A DNA stretch of 20,205 bases from Dietzia timorensis (GCF_020742175.1 NZ_DYXM01000016.1:1-20205), one strand, 5' to 3'. Counted from the stretch's first letter, positions 1 through 7,371 are shown. Notes: generated from the sequence alone by a model not told the origin. Program-made: numbers and translations.

Positions 1-701
1 GCCTCTTGCAGTGCTTTTGAGGCGGAATCCTGCTTGAGCCACTTGAGTAAGCGATCGAGCACACGCGCGTTCTTCTTGGCGACGATCAGCATCGTCTTGT
101 TTGGGGTCGTCAGATGAGGCGCCGGAGAACCGTTGTGCCAGAAGTCTTCGTCAAGGGTCGTTGCCGTAAACCAGCGTTCCGGATTCAGGCTGACAAGCTG
201 CTCGTTGAGTCGCTCTTGGGTCTGACGCCGCAGCGCATTGTGAATTCCGGAAAGAACGATGACCGCTCGGTAGTCCAGGTCTGCCAGTTTTGCAGCGACC
301 GCGGTGAAGTTCGTAGTCTTACCGCTCTGGACGAAGCCGACGACCAAACCACGCGCTCCCCCGGGAGCAGTCGCCGGGTTGGGAGTCTCGGCGACAACTT
401 TGGACGACGACGCGTTGAGTGACGGTATCTGGTCACCCCGTCCGATGCGTCGTAGCTCTCCCACCAGCGAGTTCCATGCGGGGTCGGAATCCAAGGGCCC
501 CTGGTACCAAGGCTCCTTATCACCGGTACCGACGATCGCAGGACCGCCATCGGTGATCTTTCGAAGGTTGTCGTCGTATCTTTTCTGCAGTTCGTCCAAC
601 CGGTCAACGTGTGTTCCGGTCGCTTCCCAGCGGGCTACCGCATTTTCCAGCCCGTGCTTCTGTACTTGCTCGACGAACATTTCGTACACGAAATCGACCA
701 A
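1..701 (-). CDS. Z1-domain ATPase (putative restriction/defence endonuclease component), 5' part only
   Basis: Reading the minus strand gives an uninterrupted frame of 233 codons that leaves the window at base 1, so the C-terminal part is not visible. Residues 122-129 read GFVQSGKT, a Walker A motif (Lys128). It is followed by IVLSGIHNALRRQTQERL (about 148-165) and later by MLIVAKKNARVLDRLLKWL. This combination is characteristic of Z1-domain proteins, the helicase/endonuclease-like ATPases found in MORC/Z1 restriction-modification loci with Dcm-type methylases, GHKL ATPases, PD-(D/E)XK (DUF4420) and AIPR proteins. The start chosen is TTG at 701, preceded by GGAGG with a 6-base spacer. An in-frame ATG at 746 lacks a ribosome site. 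The gene is the first in its direction, because recR lies upstream. GC is about 56% over bases 1-120, well below the neighbours, which suggests transfer. A defence role is inferred from the family. Confidence 0.85.
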   Translation of the reverse strand, partial: MVDFVYEMFVEQVQKHGLENAVARWEATGTHVDRLDELQKRYDDNLRKITDGGPAIVGTGDKEPWYQGPLDSDPAWNSLVGELRRIGRGDQIPSLNASSSKVVAETPNPATAPGGARGLVVGFVQSGKTTNFTAVAAKLADLDYRAVIVLSGIHNALRRQTQERLNEQLVSLNPERWFTATTLDEDFWHNGSPAPHLTTPNKTMLIVAKKNARVLDRLLKWLKQDSASKALQE

Positions 702-969
702 CTTGTTCCTCCGAAATCTCGGTCTCTCGCCGCGTTCGCCTGTCATTCAGGAACGGCACGGACAATGCGGATAACGAGAATCTAACAGAGAGTTGTGGCC
801 CGACACATCGTTATTGGAGCGAAGTACCGACCTAACGAGTCTTCGGCCAAACGATGACGGCATTAATAGAGTGCCCCAAGAGGATTCGGTGCCACACCGG
901 CACTCGAATCATGCCGATGGGCTCATTGGATTCGTTGCTTCGTGTGACCCTAGAGTTCGCAGCTTCGCA
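702..969. other. Intergenic region between recR and the Z1 gene
   Basis: This stretch of 268 bases carries no credible gene on either strand. It has the same lower GC as the Z1 gene. A weak TANNNT box (TAGATT on the minus strand near 778-783) could drive the Z1 gene, but no convincing -35 is visible. No terminator with a T-run was found after recR, so read-through from recR into the Z1 gene is possible. It is the likely junction between the conserved recR block and acquired DNA. No direct repeat or integrase marks it. Confidence 0.4.
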
Positions 970-1638
970 CTACCCCGCCGCCGACTTCGACAGCACCCGC
1001 CGCCCGGACAGGGCGTGCCCGAGGGTGATCTCGTCGGCGAATTCGAGGTCCCCGCCCATGGGCAGGCCCGAGGCCAGCCGGCTGATCGTCAGCCCCGGGA
1101 AATCGCGCAGCAGGCGCACGAGGTACGAGGCCGTAGCCTCGCCAGTCGTATTCGGGTCCGTGGCGATGATGACCTCGGCCACCTCAATAGGCTCCGGCGC
1201 TCCGCCGTCATCCCCCGAGGTGCTTTGTGTTTCCGGGGTGGAGCCAGCGACCCTGCGCAGCAGCTGCGAGATGCGCAGCTGATCCGGGCCGATGCCGTTG
1301 ATGGGGTCGAGGCTGCCGCCGAGGACGTGATAGACGCCGCTGTATTCCTTGGTGCGCTCGATCGCCTGGATGTCGCGGGGCTCCTCGACGACGCACACGA
1401 GCGAGAGGTCGCGCCGCGGATCGGAGCAGATCTGGCAGCGCTTCTCGGCGGACACGGTGCCGCAGACCTCGCAGTAGTTGACTCCGCCGAGAATCTCGCC
1501 GAGCGAGTTCTGCAGCCGTTCGATGTCTTCCGGCTCGGCCTGCAGCAGGTAGAACGCGATGCGCTGGGCACTCTTCGGGCCGATGCCCGGGAGTTTGCCT
1601 AGCTCATCGATCAGATTCTGGACTGGACCTTCGTACAC
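970..1638 (-). CDS. recR: Recombination mediator RecR
   Basis: The product is 222 aa, with the RecR layout complete. A helix-hairpin-helix lies at about 12-30 (LGKLPGIGPKSAQRIAF). Four zinc cysteines at 56, 59, 68 and 71 form CEVC-x8-CQIC. A Toprim domain starts at about 80 (VVEEPRDI) and the conserved C-terminal motif GLPMGGDLEFADEITLGHAL follows. RecR works with RecO (and RecF) to load RecA on SSB-coated gaps in the cytoplasm. The start is GTG at 1638, giving the family N-terminus MYEGPVQ. No clear Shine-Dalgarno precedes it. It is about 20 residues longer than usual because of a Ser/Gly/Asp/Pro-rich insert at about 132-150 inside the Toprim domain. It is last in the dnaX-ebfC-recR order that is conserved in many bacteria. 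Confidence 0.97.
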   Translation of the reverse strand: MYEGPVQNLIDELGKLPGIGPKSAQRIAFYLLQAEPEDIERLQNSLGEILGGVNYCEVCGTVSAEKRCQICSDPRRDLSLVCVVEEPRDIQAIERTKEYSGVYHVLGGSLDPINGIGPDQLRISQLLRRVAGSTPETQSTSGDDGGAPEPIEVAEVIIATDPNTTGEATASYLVRLLRDFPGLTISRLASGLPMGGDLEFADEITLGHALSGRRVLSKSAAG

Positions 1639-1734
1639 GGTGTTCGCTCGTTATTCGTGTGCCGGGCGCGGCGGTGGTCTGGTAGCGGGAACCAGACGCA
1701 CGCCGCGCTGAGTGGATGTCGTTTCGCACGGCAA

Positions 1735-2085
1735 TTACATGCCGAGGCCGCCCATCATGTCCCCGAGTCCGCCCATTCCGCCGGCGAGCGGGCCGAGCTT
1801 GGTCTCGGCGAGCTGGGCGACGTTCTCGTGGGCGTTGTTGTAGGCGCCGACGACGAGGTCCTGCAGCGTTTCGACGTCTTCGGGGTCGACGATCTTCGGG
1901 TCGATCGTGACGTTCGAGACCTTGCCCGTGCCCGTCATCGTGACCTTGACCAGCCCTCCGCCGGCCTCCCCGGTAACCTCCGAGGCCGCGATCTCCTGCT
2001 GGGCGGCGGCGAGCTGCGACTGCATTTGCTGCGCCTGTGCGAGAAGCTGATTCATGTCTCCGTTGGGCATTCCACCGGGCTGCAT
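1735..2085 (-). CDS. ebfC: YbaB/EbfC family nucleoid-associated protein
   Basis: This is a small protein of 116 aa. The N-terminal helix is Gln/Ala-rich (MNQLLAQAQQMQSQLAAAQQEI), followed by the EbfC core VKVTMTGTGKVSNVTIDPKIVDPEDVETLQDLVVGAYNNA and a Gly/Met-rich tail (GGMGGLGDMMGGLGM). Family members form dimers that bind DNA and coat the nucleoid, and the gene sits between dnaX and recR in most bacteria, as here. The start is ATG at 2085, because AGGAG at 2091-2095 is 5 bases upstream. A GTG at 2091 would overlap that ribosome site. The exact cellular role of the family is not settled. Confidence 0.93.
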   Translation of the reverse strand: MQPGGMPNGDMNQLLAQAQQMQSQLAAAQQEIAASEVTGEAGGGLVKVTMTGTGKVSNVTIDPKIVDPEDVETLQDLVVGAYNNAHENVAQLAETKLGPLAGGMGGLGDMMGGLGM

Positions 2086-2179
2086 TGGCACTCCTAATTC
2101 GAGGTCGTTTCACCCCAGCGTAACGGTGCGGCCCGACTTTTCGCCCGAGCCCCACCCGGCGCCGCGCGCACGCACGGAG

Positions 2180-4912
2180 TCACTCCAGCGGAGTGGCGCC
2201 GAGGTGCTCCTTGAGCAGCGCGAGGGCGATCTCCTCCGGCGTGCGGTGGTCGATGTTCTGCGGGCCGCTGCGCGCTTCGTCGACCATGTCCTGCTCGCTG
2301 ACCTCAGGCCCGCTCGACTCGCCGACCTCTGCCTGCTTCGCCGGTGACTCGGGCTCGGCGCGAGCCTGCGCGGCGGCGGCACGTTCGGCCCAGGTCAGCC
2401 TCTTGCCCTGACGTTCCTTGCCCGCCTGTCCGGCCGATTCCGCTGATGTCGCCTGTGCTGAGCCTGCGGCCCCGTGCCCGCGCTCGTCCGCCACCTGCGT
2501 CGCAGATGACGTCGGAGGCGCCTGTCCAACCGGCCCTTCCGGGCGCGCGGCCCCTCCGGACCAGTCCTCTGGCGGTTCCCAGTCGGCCGGCGGCTCCGGT
2601 TCCTCGGGCGGCGGCGGAACGTCCTCGACCGCCTGCGGACGCCGGCGCTGCTGTTCGGCTCTGCCACGTGGCGCGCTGTTCTGTGACGTTTGCGGCTCGG
2701 GCGGTGCCTGTTCCGGTTGCCGGGGCGAGAACGCGCGCTGCGGGTCCTGGCGCCCGCCTGCCGTTGCCCCATCGCGTTCGGCGCGTGCATGCCATGTTCC
2801 GCCGAACACCGCGGACATCGCCTCGGAAATCGTCGTCGCATGGTGCGGCTCGTTGATACGGTTCGCCAGCGCCGCGGTCTTGTGCGAGAGAACGACCTCG
2901 TTGCCGTCGACGCGGGTGATGACAGCATCGGCGAGCATCACCTCGAGCGTGCGGGACCGCTCACGGACCGCGCGTCGCACCTCCGGCCACGCGCGCCGCA
3001 GTTCTTCGGTGTCGAGCGAGCGCGCCGGTGCCGGCGCCTCTTGTGATTCCTGGGAGCGCCCGGGCTCCTCGCCCGCGGGTCTGTTCGGCTCCGGCCACTC
3101 TTGTCCGGCGCCGCCGTGCGTCTCGGCGGGCGCGGCCTCATGCCGCTCCGCCGGCTGCGACGTCTCAGACCACTGCGAAGTGGCCGTTTCTTCTTCGCGG
3201 GGCGAAGCGGTGTGTTCGTCCTGCGATGAGGCGACGGCTCCTGAAGCCTTTGCACCGGCCGCAGCGGCACCGGCGGCTGCGGCGCCTCCTGCCATCGCTG
3301 CAGTGTCGGCGCCGGAAGCATCGACGTCTCGATGCCCCGCGGCTGCGGCGTCCGGGGCCAAGGCCCGTTCTTCGTGTGTCTGCACGGGTTCGGGCGCAGA
3401 TGCCTCCGCCGGGCCGTCCGACTGCTCTGCAGCGAGGCGTTGCGGCTCCACGTTTTCCGTGGCGGCATTGGCCGGGCGCTCCGGAGCGGTGTCCACCGCG
3501 TGCTGCGGCGCTTCCTGCGCCTCCTCCTTCGGGGCCTGCTGCTCCGTCGCCGGCCAATCCGCCACCGGCTGCTCCGACGCCGGAGCGGCAGCGCCCCCGG
3601 CCTGCTCGGCCTTTCGGCGCTGCGACGGGCGGACATAGCGAGGCGCAGGTTCGGAGCCGGCCGCGGGTGTGGAGCCGGCAGGGGCTCCGGCCTCCCCGCC
3701 CGCCGCGGCCGCAGGCGCCGGCGCGGGCGCCGACCCACCTGCGGAGCCGGCGGCCGCCGACCCCACCCCGCGCTCGAGCTGCTCGACCCGCTGGGAGAGC
3801 GCGGCGACTCCGCCGTCAACCTCCGGGAGGAGAAGACGGGCACACAGGATTTCCAACAACAGTCGCGGCGAGGTGGCGCCGCGCATCGAATCGAGGCCGC
3901 TGTGTACCTCGTCCGCGAGGCGCGCCAGCGTCGCAGGACCCATGGAATCGGCCTGCCGCGCGAGCGATTCGGCCTCCTCTCCGGGGGCGTCGACGAGCCC
4001 GCGCTCGATGGCCTGCGGGACGGACTGGACCATGATCAGATCCCGCATGCGCTGCAGAAGATCCGACACGAAGCGGCGCGGGTCGTGCCCGGCCTCGATC
4101 ACTCGATCGACCGTGCGGAAAAGCGCCGCGCCATCGGCCGCCGCGAGAGCCTCCACGGTGGCGTCGAGCAGGGAGTTCTCTGTGACCCCCAACAGCGCGG
4201 CCGCACCGGAATACTCGACGTGATCGTCTTCCGAACCGGCGACGAGCTGGTCGAGCACCGACAACGTGTCGCGCGGCGAGCCACCGCCCTGGCGGATGAC
4301 CAGGGGAAACACCGGCGGGTCGACCCGCACGTTCTCGGACTCGCAGATGCGCTCGAGCAGCCCGCGCATCGCCGTGGGCGTGAGCAGGCGGAACGGATAG
4401 TGGTGCGTGCGCGATTTGATCGTCGGCAGCACCTTTTCCGGCTCGGTCGTCGCGAAGATGAAGATGAGGTGTTCCGGCGGCTCCTCGACGATCTTGAGCA
4501 ACGCGTTGAAGCCCGCATTGGACACCATGTGCGCCTCGTCGATGATGAACACGCGATAACGCGAGGACGCCGGCGCGTAGAACGCCTTTTCCCGCAACTC
4601 CCTCGTGTCGTCGACATTGCCATGGCTCGCCGCGTCGAGCTCGATGACGTCGAGGTTGCCGGGCCCGCCCGGGGCGAGGGACACACAGGAATCGCACACG
4701 CCGCACGGCTCCGGGGTCGGCCCCTCCACACAATTGAGCGAACGCGCCATGATCCGCGCCGACGAGGTCTTACCGCAGCCTCGCGGGCCCGAAAACAGGA
4801 AGGCGTGGTTGATCCGCCCGGACCGCAGTGCCGCGGACAGCGGATCTGTCACATGCTCTTGCCCGACGACCTCCGCGAACGTGGCCGGGCGATACTTTCG
4901 ATACAACGCCAC
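2180..4912 (-). CDS. dnaX: DNA polymerase III subunit gamma/tau
   Basis: The clamp-loader ATPase of the replicative polymerase, 910 aa. From the GTG at 4912 the N-terminus is MALYRKYRP, the usual family start, and TACCCT at 4920-4925 sits 7 bases upstream as a -10 box, so the mRNA is probably leaderless. The open frame continues upstream to ATGs at 4942 and 4969. Walker A GPRGCGKT is at about 42-49. The zinc module uses Cys61, 70, 73 and 76. DEAH is at about 125-128, the sensor-1 region is FIFATTEPEKV, and sensor 2 is GGGSPRDTLSVLDQ (Arg214). After about residue 380 comes a very long Ala/Glu/Pro/Gln-rich linker, interrupted by a folded tau-like block (LDTEELRRAWPEVRRAVRER to VFGGTWHARAE). A conserved acidic tail TPEEIALALLKEHLG ends the protein. 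It is much longer than typical homologues of about 600-780 aa. No slippery A/T heptamer for gamma production is seen. Confidence 0.95.
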   Translation of the reverse strand: MALYRKYRPATFAEVVGQEHVTDPLSAALRSGRINHAFLFSGPRGCGKTSSARIMARSLNCVEGPTPEPCGVCDSCVSLAPGGPGNLDVIELDAASHGNVDDTRELREKAFYAPASSRYRVFIIDEAHMVSNAGFNALLKIVEEPPEHLIFIFATTEPEKVLPTIKSRTHHYPFRLLTPTAMRGLLERICESENVRVDPPVFPLVIRQGGGSPRDTLSVLDQLVAGSEDDHVEYSGAAALLGVTENSLLDATVEALAAADGAALFRTVDRVIEAGHDPRRFVSDLLQRMRDLIMVQSVPQAIERGLVDAPGEEAESLARQADSMGPATLARLADEVHSGLDSMRGATSPRLLLEILCARLLLPEVDGGVAALSQRVEQLERGVGSAAAGSAGGSAPAPAPAAAAGGEAGAPAGSTPAAGSEPAPRYVRPSQRRKAEQAGGAAAPASEQPVADWPATEQQAPKEEAQEAPQHAVDTAPERPANAATENVEPQRLAAEQSDGPAEASAPEPVQTHEERALAPDAAAAGHRDVDASGADTAAMAGGAAAAGAAAAGAKASGAVASSQDEHTASPREEETATSQWSETSQPAERHEAAPAETHGGAGQEWPEPNRPAGEEPGRSQESQEAPAPARSLDTEELRRAWPEVRRAVRERSRTLEVMLADAVITRVDGNEVVLSHKTAALANRINEPHHATTISEAMSAVFGGTWHARAERDGATAGGRQDPQRAFSPRQPEQAPPEPQTSQNSAPRGRAEQQRRRPQAVEDVPPPPEEPEPPADWEPPEDWSGGAARPEGPVGQAPPTSSATQVADERGHGAAGSAQATSAESAGQAGKERQGKRLTWAERAAAAQARAEPESPAKQAEVGESSGPEVSEQDMVDEARSGPQNIDHRTPEEIALALLKEHLGATPLE

Positions 4913-4919
4913 GGGCTCT

Positions 4920-4925
4920 AGGGTA
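4920..4925 (-). promoter_or_regulatory. -10 box for leaderless dnaX
   Basis: TACCCT on the minus strand fits TANNNT and ends 7 bases before the GTG at 4912. Transcription would start at the first base of the start codon. That codon gives the N-terminus expected of DnaX. No clear -35 is seen. Confidence 0.5.
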
Positions 4926-5071
4926 CTTGCCCACTCCGACATCGCGGGAGCGCTTCCGATCGCGGACATCGGCGCAGCAAGACGGCCACACGCGGACGAT
5001 ACGAGCCCGGGGCCGCGGGCGCCGATAACGGCGTCACGCGACCCCAGGTCGTCATCCCCCTTGGGTTGGAG

Positions 5072-5136
5072 CTCTCGGCCCCCTCAGACCGAGAGCCTGC
5101 ACTCTCACCATTTCGCGGCGGAGAGCCCTCACTCTC
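5072..5136. repeat. GAGAG/CTCTC hairpin repeats upstream of dnaX
   Basis: Two 16-base near copies, gagagcctgcactctc (5091-5106) and gagagccctcactctc (5121-5136), are spaced by 30 bases. Each is itself an inverted repeat with 5-bp arms. A third arm pair, CTCTCGG (5072-5078) with CCGAGAG (5089-5095), shares the GAGAG at 5091-5095, so the first two hairpins are mutually exclusive. The cluster is about 160-225 bases upstream of dnaX. It could be a protein-binding array or part of a longer transcript leader. Confidence 0.55.
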
Positions 5137-5442
5137 TGCCAGCGCCCCTCGGTGCGAGCCACCATTGAGACAACCAGAACATCTTTGTTTCGACAACTAC
5201 CCCAAGCCCGTAAAACGGCATAACTGGACAAATGTTCAAAACTTTTGCCTGCTAGATCACCTGAATCTCACCAATGAAAAATGTAAAGGTAAATACCCCC
5301 GCGCCAGGAGGCTCGAAGTCATCTGGACTGCATGTTTGTCAGAATGGCGCCCCGCTGCGGCCTTCGCTCACCGCAACACGAAGCACCCTGGAGGCACCCC
5401 AAACGGCCGACCCCAAGTTCCCGATCGGACGAAGCTACCCGC

Positions 5443-5483
5443 ATAAACACGCAGGCGCGCCCCGAGATCGGACCGCGCCTGCG
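5443..5483 (-). terminator. Intrinsic terminator after aspT
   Basis: A 10-bp perfect stem (5450-5459 with 5474-5483, cgcaggcgcg/cgcgcctgcg) has a 14-base loop that can extend through CCGA-GA-TCGG. On the minus strand it is followed by TGTTTATGC, a short T-rich tail. It lies about 50 bases past the aspT stop and would end that transcript. The weak tail keeps confidence moderate. Confidence 0.6.
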
Positions 5484-5531
5484 CATGCGTACTTATTTAG
5501 TTAGTTAAGCAAAGGTCAACTCGCGGTCGCG

Positions 5532-6824
5532 TCACGCCGCCTGCGCCTTGCGCACCGCGCATAGCAGCGTGCACAGGCCGACCACGTCGATCGCCTTCTC
5601 CACCTCGTCGAGTGGCGGCATGGTCGGCGCCAGGCGAATGTGTCGGTCGTTGGGGTCCTTGCCGTATGGGTACGCGGCGCCGGCAGGAGTCAGTGCAACG
5701 CCGGCCTTCGCGGCCATCTCGACGATCTGCGTCGCGGTGCCGTCCTCGACGGACAGGTCGATAAAGTAGCCGCCCTCGGGATCGGTCCAGCTCGCAACCC
5801 CAAATCCGCCGAGCCGCGCCTCGAGCGCGGAGCGCGAGGCCTCGAACTTCGGCACGAGGATCTCCCGGTGCAGCTGCATGTGCTGGCGCAGCCCCTCGGC
5901 GGTCTCGAAGAAGCGCACGTGGGCGAGCTGGTTGACCTTGTTCGGGCCGATCGTCCGAACACCGGCGTGCTTTCCGTACCAGGCGAGCTCACTCTCGGTC
6001 GCGGACAGGAAGCTCACGCCGGCACCCGCAAAGGTGATCTTCGAGGTCGAGCAGACCTGCCAGAAACGGTTGGGGTGACCCGCGTTGGCGGCCGCCTCGA
6101 GCACGTTCGCAGATTTCGGGAAATCGGCGACCAGGGTATGCACCACGTAGGCGTTGTCCCATATCACCCGGAAATCGGGCGCGCCGGTCTCCATCTTCGC
6201 GAGGCGCTCGACGACGTGATCGGTGAGCGTCAGCCCCGTCGGGTTCGAGTAGATCGGTACCGCCCACAACCCCTTCACGGCCGGGTCAGCGGCGAGCCGC
6301 TCGATCTCGTCCATATCGGGCCCCTCGGGGCCCATCTCGACGGGGATCATCTCGAAACCGAACTTCTCGGTCACGGCGAAATGCCGGTCATAGCCGGGCA
6401 CGAGGCACAGCCATTTCCGGTCCGCGTCCTCGATCCACGGCCTGGGCGAATCCTCGGTACCGAAGAGCAGCGCGAACGAGATCAGGTCGTACATCACCGA
6501 CAAGCTTGCGTTATCGCAGGCGTAGATCTCTTCCGGGCGCACACCGAGGATCTCGGCCATGAGCGCGCGCAGCTCCGCGATCCCCGTGATCCCGCCGTAG
6601 TTGCGTACGTCGGTCTTCCCGGCGAGATGATCGCCCGGCTCCGGCAGCCCGAGGAGCCGCTCGGACAGGTCGAGCTGCGCGGCCGAAGGCTTGCCACGGG
6701 TCAGGTCGAGCCCGAGTCCGATCTTCGAGATCTCCTCGAATTCGGCGGCGAGGTCGCTCTCGAGCCGCGCGAGCTCCTCGCCGGAATGCTCGGTCAGCGG
6801 CTTACGGTCCGTGGCTTCAGGCAT
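5532..6824 (-). CDS. aspT: Aspartate aminotransferase (AspT, actinobacterial type)
   Basis: A 430-aa fold-type I PLP enzyme that transfers the amino group between aspartate and 2-oxoglutarate, linking oxaloacetate, aspartate and nitrogen supply in the cytoplasm. Visible motifs are SNPTG (Asn194), WDNAY (Asp223, Tyr226), the PLP lysine in CSTSKITFAGAG (Lys262), and the C-terminal substrate-carboxylate region ending RHIRLAPT. The overall sequence resembles the group that includes C. glutamicum AspT and M. tuberculosis Rv3722c, rather than classical AspC. The start is ATG at 6824, with GGAG about 13 bases upstream. Position next to dnaX and the SRP RNA is conserved in Mycobacteriales. Its own promoter and terminator suggest a single-gene transcript. 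Confidence 0.92.
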   Translation of the reverse strand: MPEATDRKPLTEHSGEELARLESDLAAEFEEISKIGLGLDLTRGKPSAAQLDLSERLLGLPEPGDHLAGKTDVRNYGGITGIAELRALMAEILGVRPEEIYACDNASLSVMYDLISFALLFGTEDSPRPWIEDADRKWLCLVPGYDRHFAVTEKFGFEMIPVEMGPEGPDMDEIERLAADPAVKGLWAVPIYSNPTGLTLTDHVVERLAKMETGAPDFRVIWDNAYVVHTLVADFPKSANVLEAAANAGHPNRFWQVCSTSKITFAGAGVSFLSATESELAWYGKHAGVRTIGPNKVNQLAHVRFFETAEGLRQHMQLHREILVPKFEASRSALEARLGGFGVASWTDPEGGYFIDLSVEDGTATQIVEMAAKAGVALTPAGAAYPYGKDPNDRHIRLAPTMPPLDEVEKAIDVVGLCTLLCAVRKAQAA

Positions 6825-6862
6825 CTTCAGTCTGCTCCGCTCGTGGGTACGGTTACCCGACT

Positions 6863-6868
6863 AGATTA
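6863..6868 (-). promoter_or_regulatory. Candidate -10 box for aspT
   Basis: TAATCT on the minus strand matches TANNNT and would give a 5' leader of about 30 bases before the ATG at 6824. The -35 region is GC-rich and not recognisable. Confidence 0.4.
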
Positions 6869-7061
6869 GCGCCTCGCGCTATCCCCGCGGGCCGTCTCTT
6901 CACCTATGACGCCGGACCTGCTCTTCCGCTTTGCCGACCCGGCTTCTCGCGGGCCGACGGACCCGACTCCGCGGGCGGCACGCGTGGCGGCAAGACGGCC
7001 CGCGGCTCTCGCCGAAAGAGGAATGTGGCCAGCGGGATGTTCTCGACCGCCGAAGAAAATT

Positions 7062-7151
7062 AAAGGGACCCCGCGCACCCGCCAGAGCCCGTTGACCCTT
7101 GCTACCTTCCGGTCCTGGGGGAATTCACAGGGTGGACGCCACGCGAGGTCC
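7062..7151 (-). ncRNA. ffs: Signal recognition particle RNA (small 4.5S type)
   Basis: The minus strand carries the SRP helix-8 signature CCCAGGACCGGAAGGTAGCAA, in which the asymmetric loop GGAAGG/AGCA contacts Ffh. The terminal helix is clear: GGACCTCGCG (7151-7142) pairs without mismatch (one G-U) with CGCGGGGTCC at the 3' end, and further arms (CACCC...GGGTG) close the rod. The 3' end is followed by TTTAATTTTC, which suits termination. The length of about 90 nt fits the small bacterial SRP RNA. With Ffh it targets membrane and secreted proteins to FtsY and the Sec translocon. Location between aspT and other genes near dnaX is typical for Mycobacteriales. Ends are approximate to a few bases. 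Confidence 0.92.
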
Positions 7152-7158
7152 GGCCCCC

Positions 7159-7164
7159 ACAATA
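7159..7164 (-). promoter_or_regulatory. -10 box for the SRP RNA
   Basis: TATTGT on the minus strand ends 7 bases before G7151, the first base of the closing helix of the SRP RNA. The spacing matches the other start sites in this window. No good -35 is visible. Confidence 0.5.
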
Positions 7165-7242
7165 GCGCACAACGCGACCGCGGAGCGAGCCGGCCGGCGG
7201 CTGCCGGATTCCTTCCCGCTTAAGGCGCTCGTTGCCCGCAGT

Positions 7243-7272
7243 TTGAAATCTCGGCAGGCAATTCAGTAGTGT
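7243..7272 (+). promoter_or_regulatory. Promoter of tRNA-Ser(GGA)
   Basis: TTGAAA at 7243-7248 and TAGTGT at 7267-7272 are separated by 18 bases. The -10 ends 7 bases before the mature tRNA 5' end at 7280, so the transcript should have almost no 5' leader. Confidence 0.6.
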
Positions 7273-7279
7273 TCTTCCC

Positions 7280-7367
7280 GGAGGATTCGCCTAGTGGCCT
7301 ATGGCGCTCGCCTGGAACGCGGGTTGGGTTAACGCCCTCAGGGGTTCAAATCCCCTATCCTCCGCCA
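7280..7367 (+). tRNA. tRNA-Ser, anticodon GGA
   Basis: A complete class II tRNA. Acceptor arms GGAGGAT and ATCCTCC pair fully. The anticodon loop is in CTCGCCTGGAACGCGGG, giving GGA (decodes UCC/UCU). A long variable arm (GGGTTGGGTTAACGCCC) is followed by a T-arm with GGTTCAAATCC. The discriminator is G and CCA is encoded (7365-7367). It stands alone on the plus strand with its own promoter and terminator. Confidence 0.97.
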
Positions 7368-7371
7368 ATGG

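Larger units (their letters stand above)
4913..5449. other. Long intergenic region upstream of dnaX
   Basis: No gene is supportable in this stretch, even though short open frames exist on the plus strand. It holds three recognisable things: a cluster of GAGAG/CTCTC repeats at 5072-5136, an AT-rich patch at about 5160-5290 (bases 5221-5280 are about 37% GC), and the aspT terminator beyond its right end. The AT-rich patch contains a short inverted repeat CCGTAAAACGG near 5208-5218. It also contains GAACAT near 5178 facing ATGTTC near 5232. These could be regulatory sites, but no assignment is possible. Confidence 0.5.

Noticed and set aside
793..1602. Long plus-strand open frame opposite recR
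   Set aside because: It is the antisense phase of a certain RecR gene. High GC keeps stops rare in such phases, and the protein shows no family motif.
2180..4912. Programmed frameshift in dnaX for a gamma subunit
   Set aside because: No A-AAA-AAG-like slippery heptamer was found in the coding strand.
2418..4921. Several plus-strand open frames of 300-530 codons opposite dnaX
   Set aside because: They mirror the DnaX reading frame, are Arg/Ala/Cys-rich and have no recognisable domain.
5274..5504. Short plus-strand open frames in the dnaX-aspT gap
   Set aside because: No ribosome site, no family resemblance, and they run through the aspT terminator.
5640..6869. Plus-strand open frame of about 409 codons opposite aspT
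   Set aside because: Shadow of AspT; composition rich in Arg and Gly with no domain pattern.
6866..7162. Minus-strand open frame of 98 codons
   Set aside because: It overlaps the SRP RNA gene almost entirely; the RNA explains the conserved sequence.
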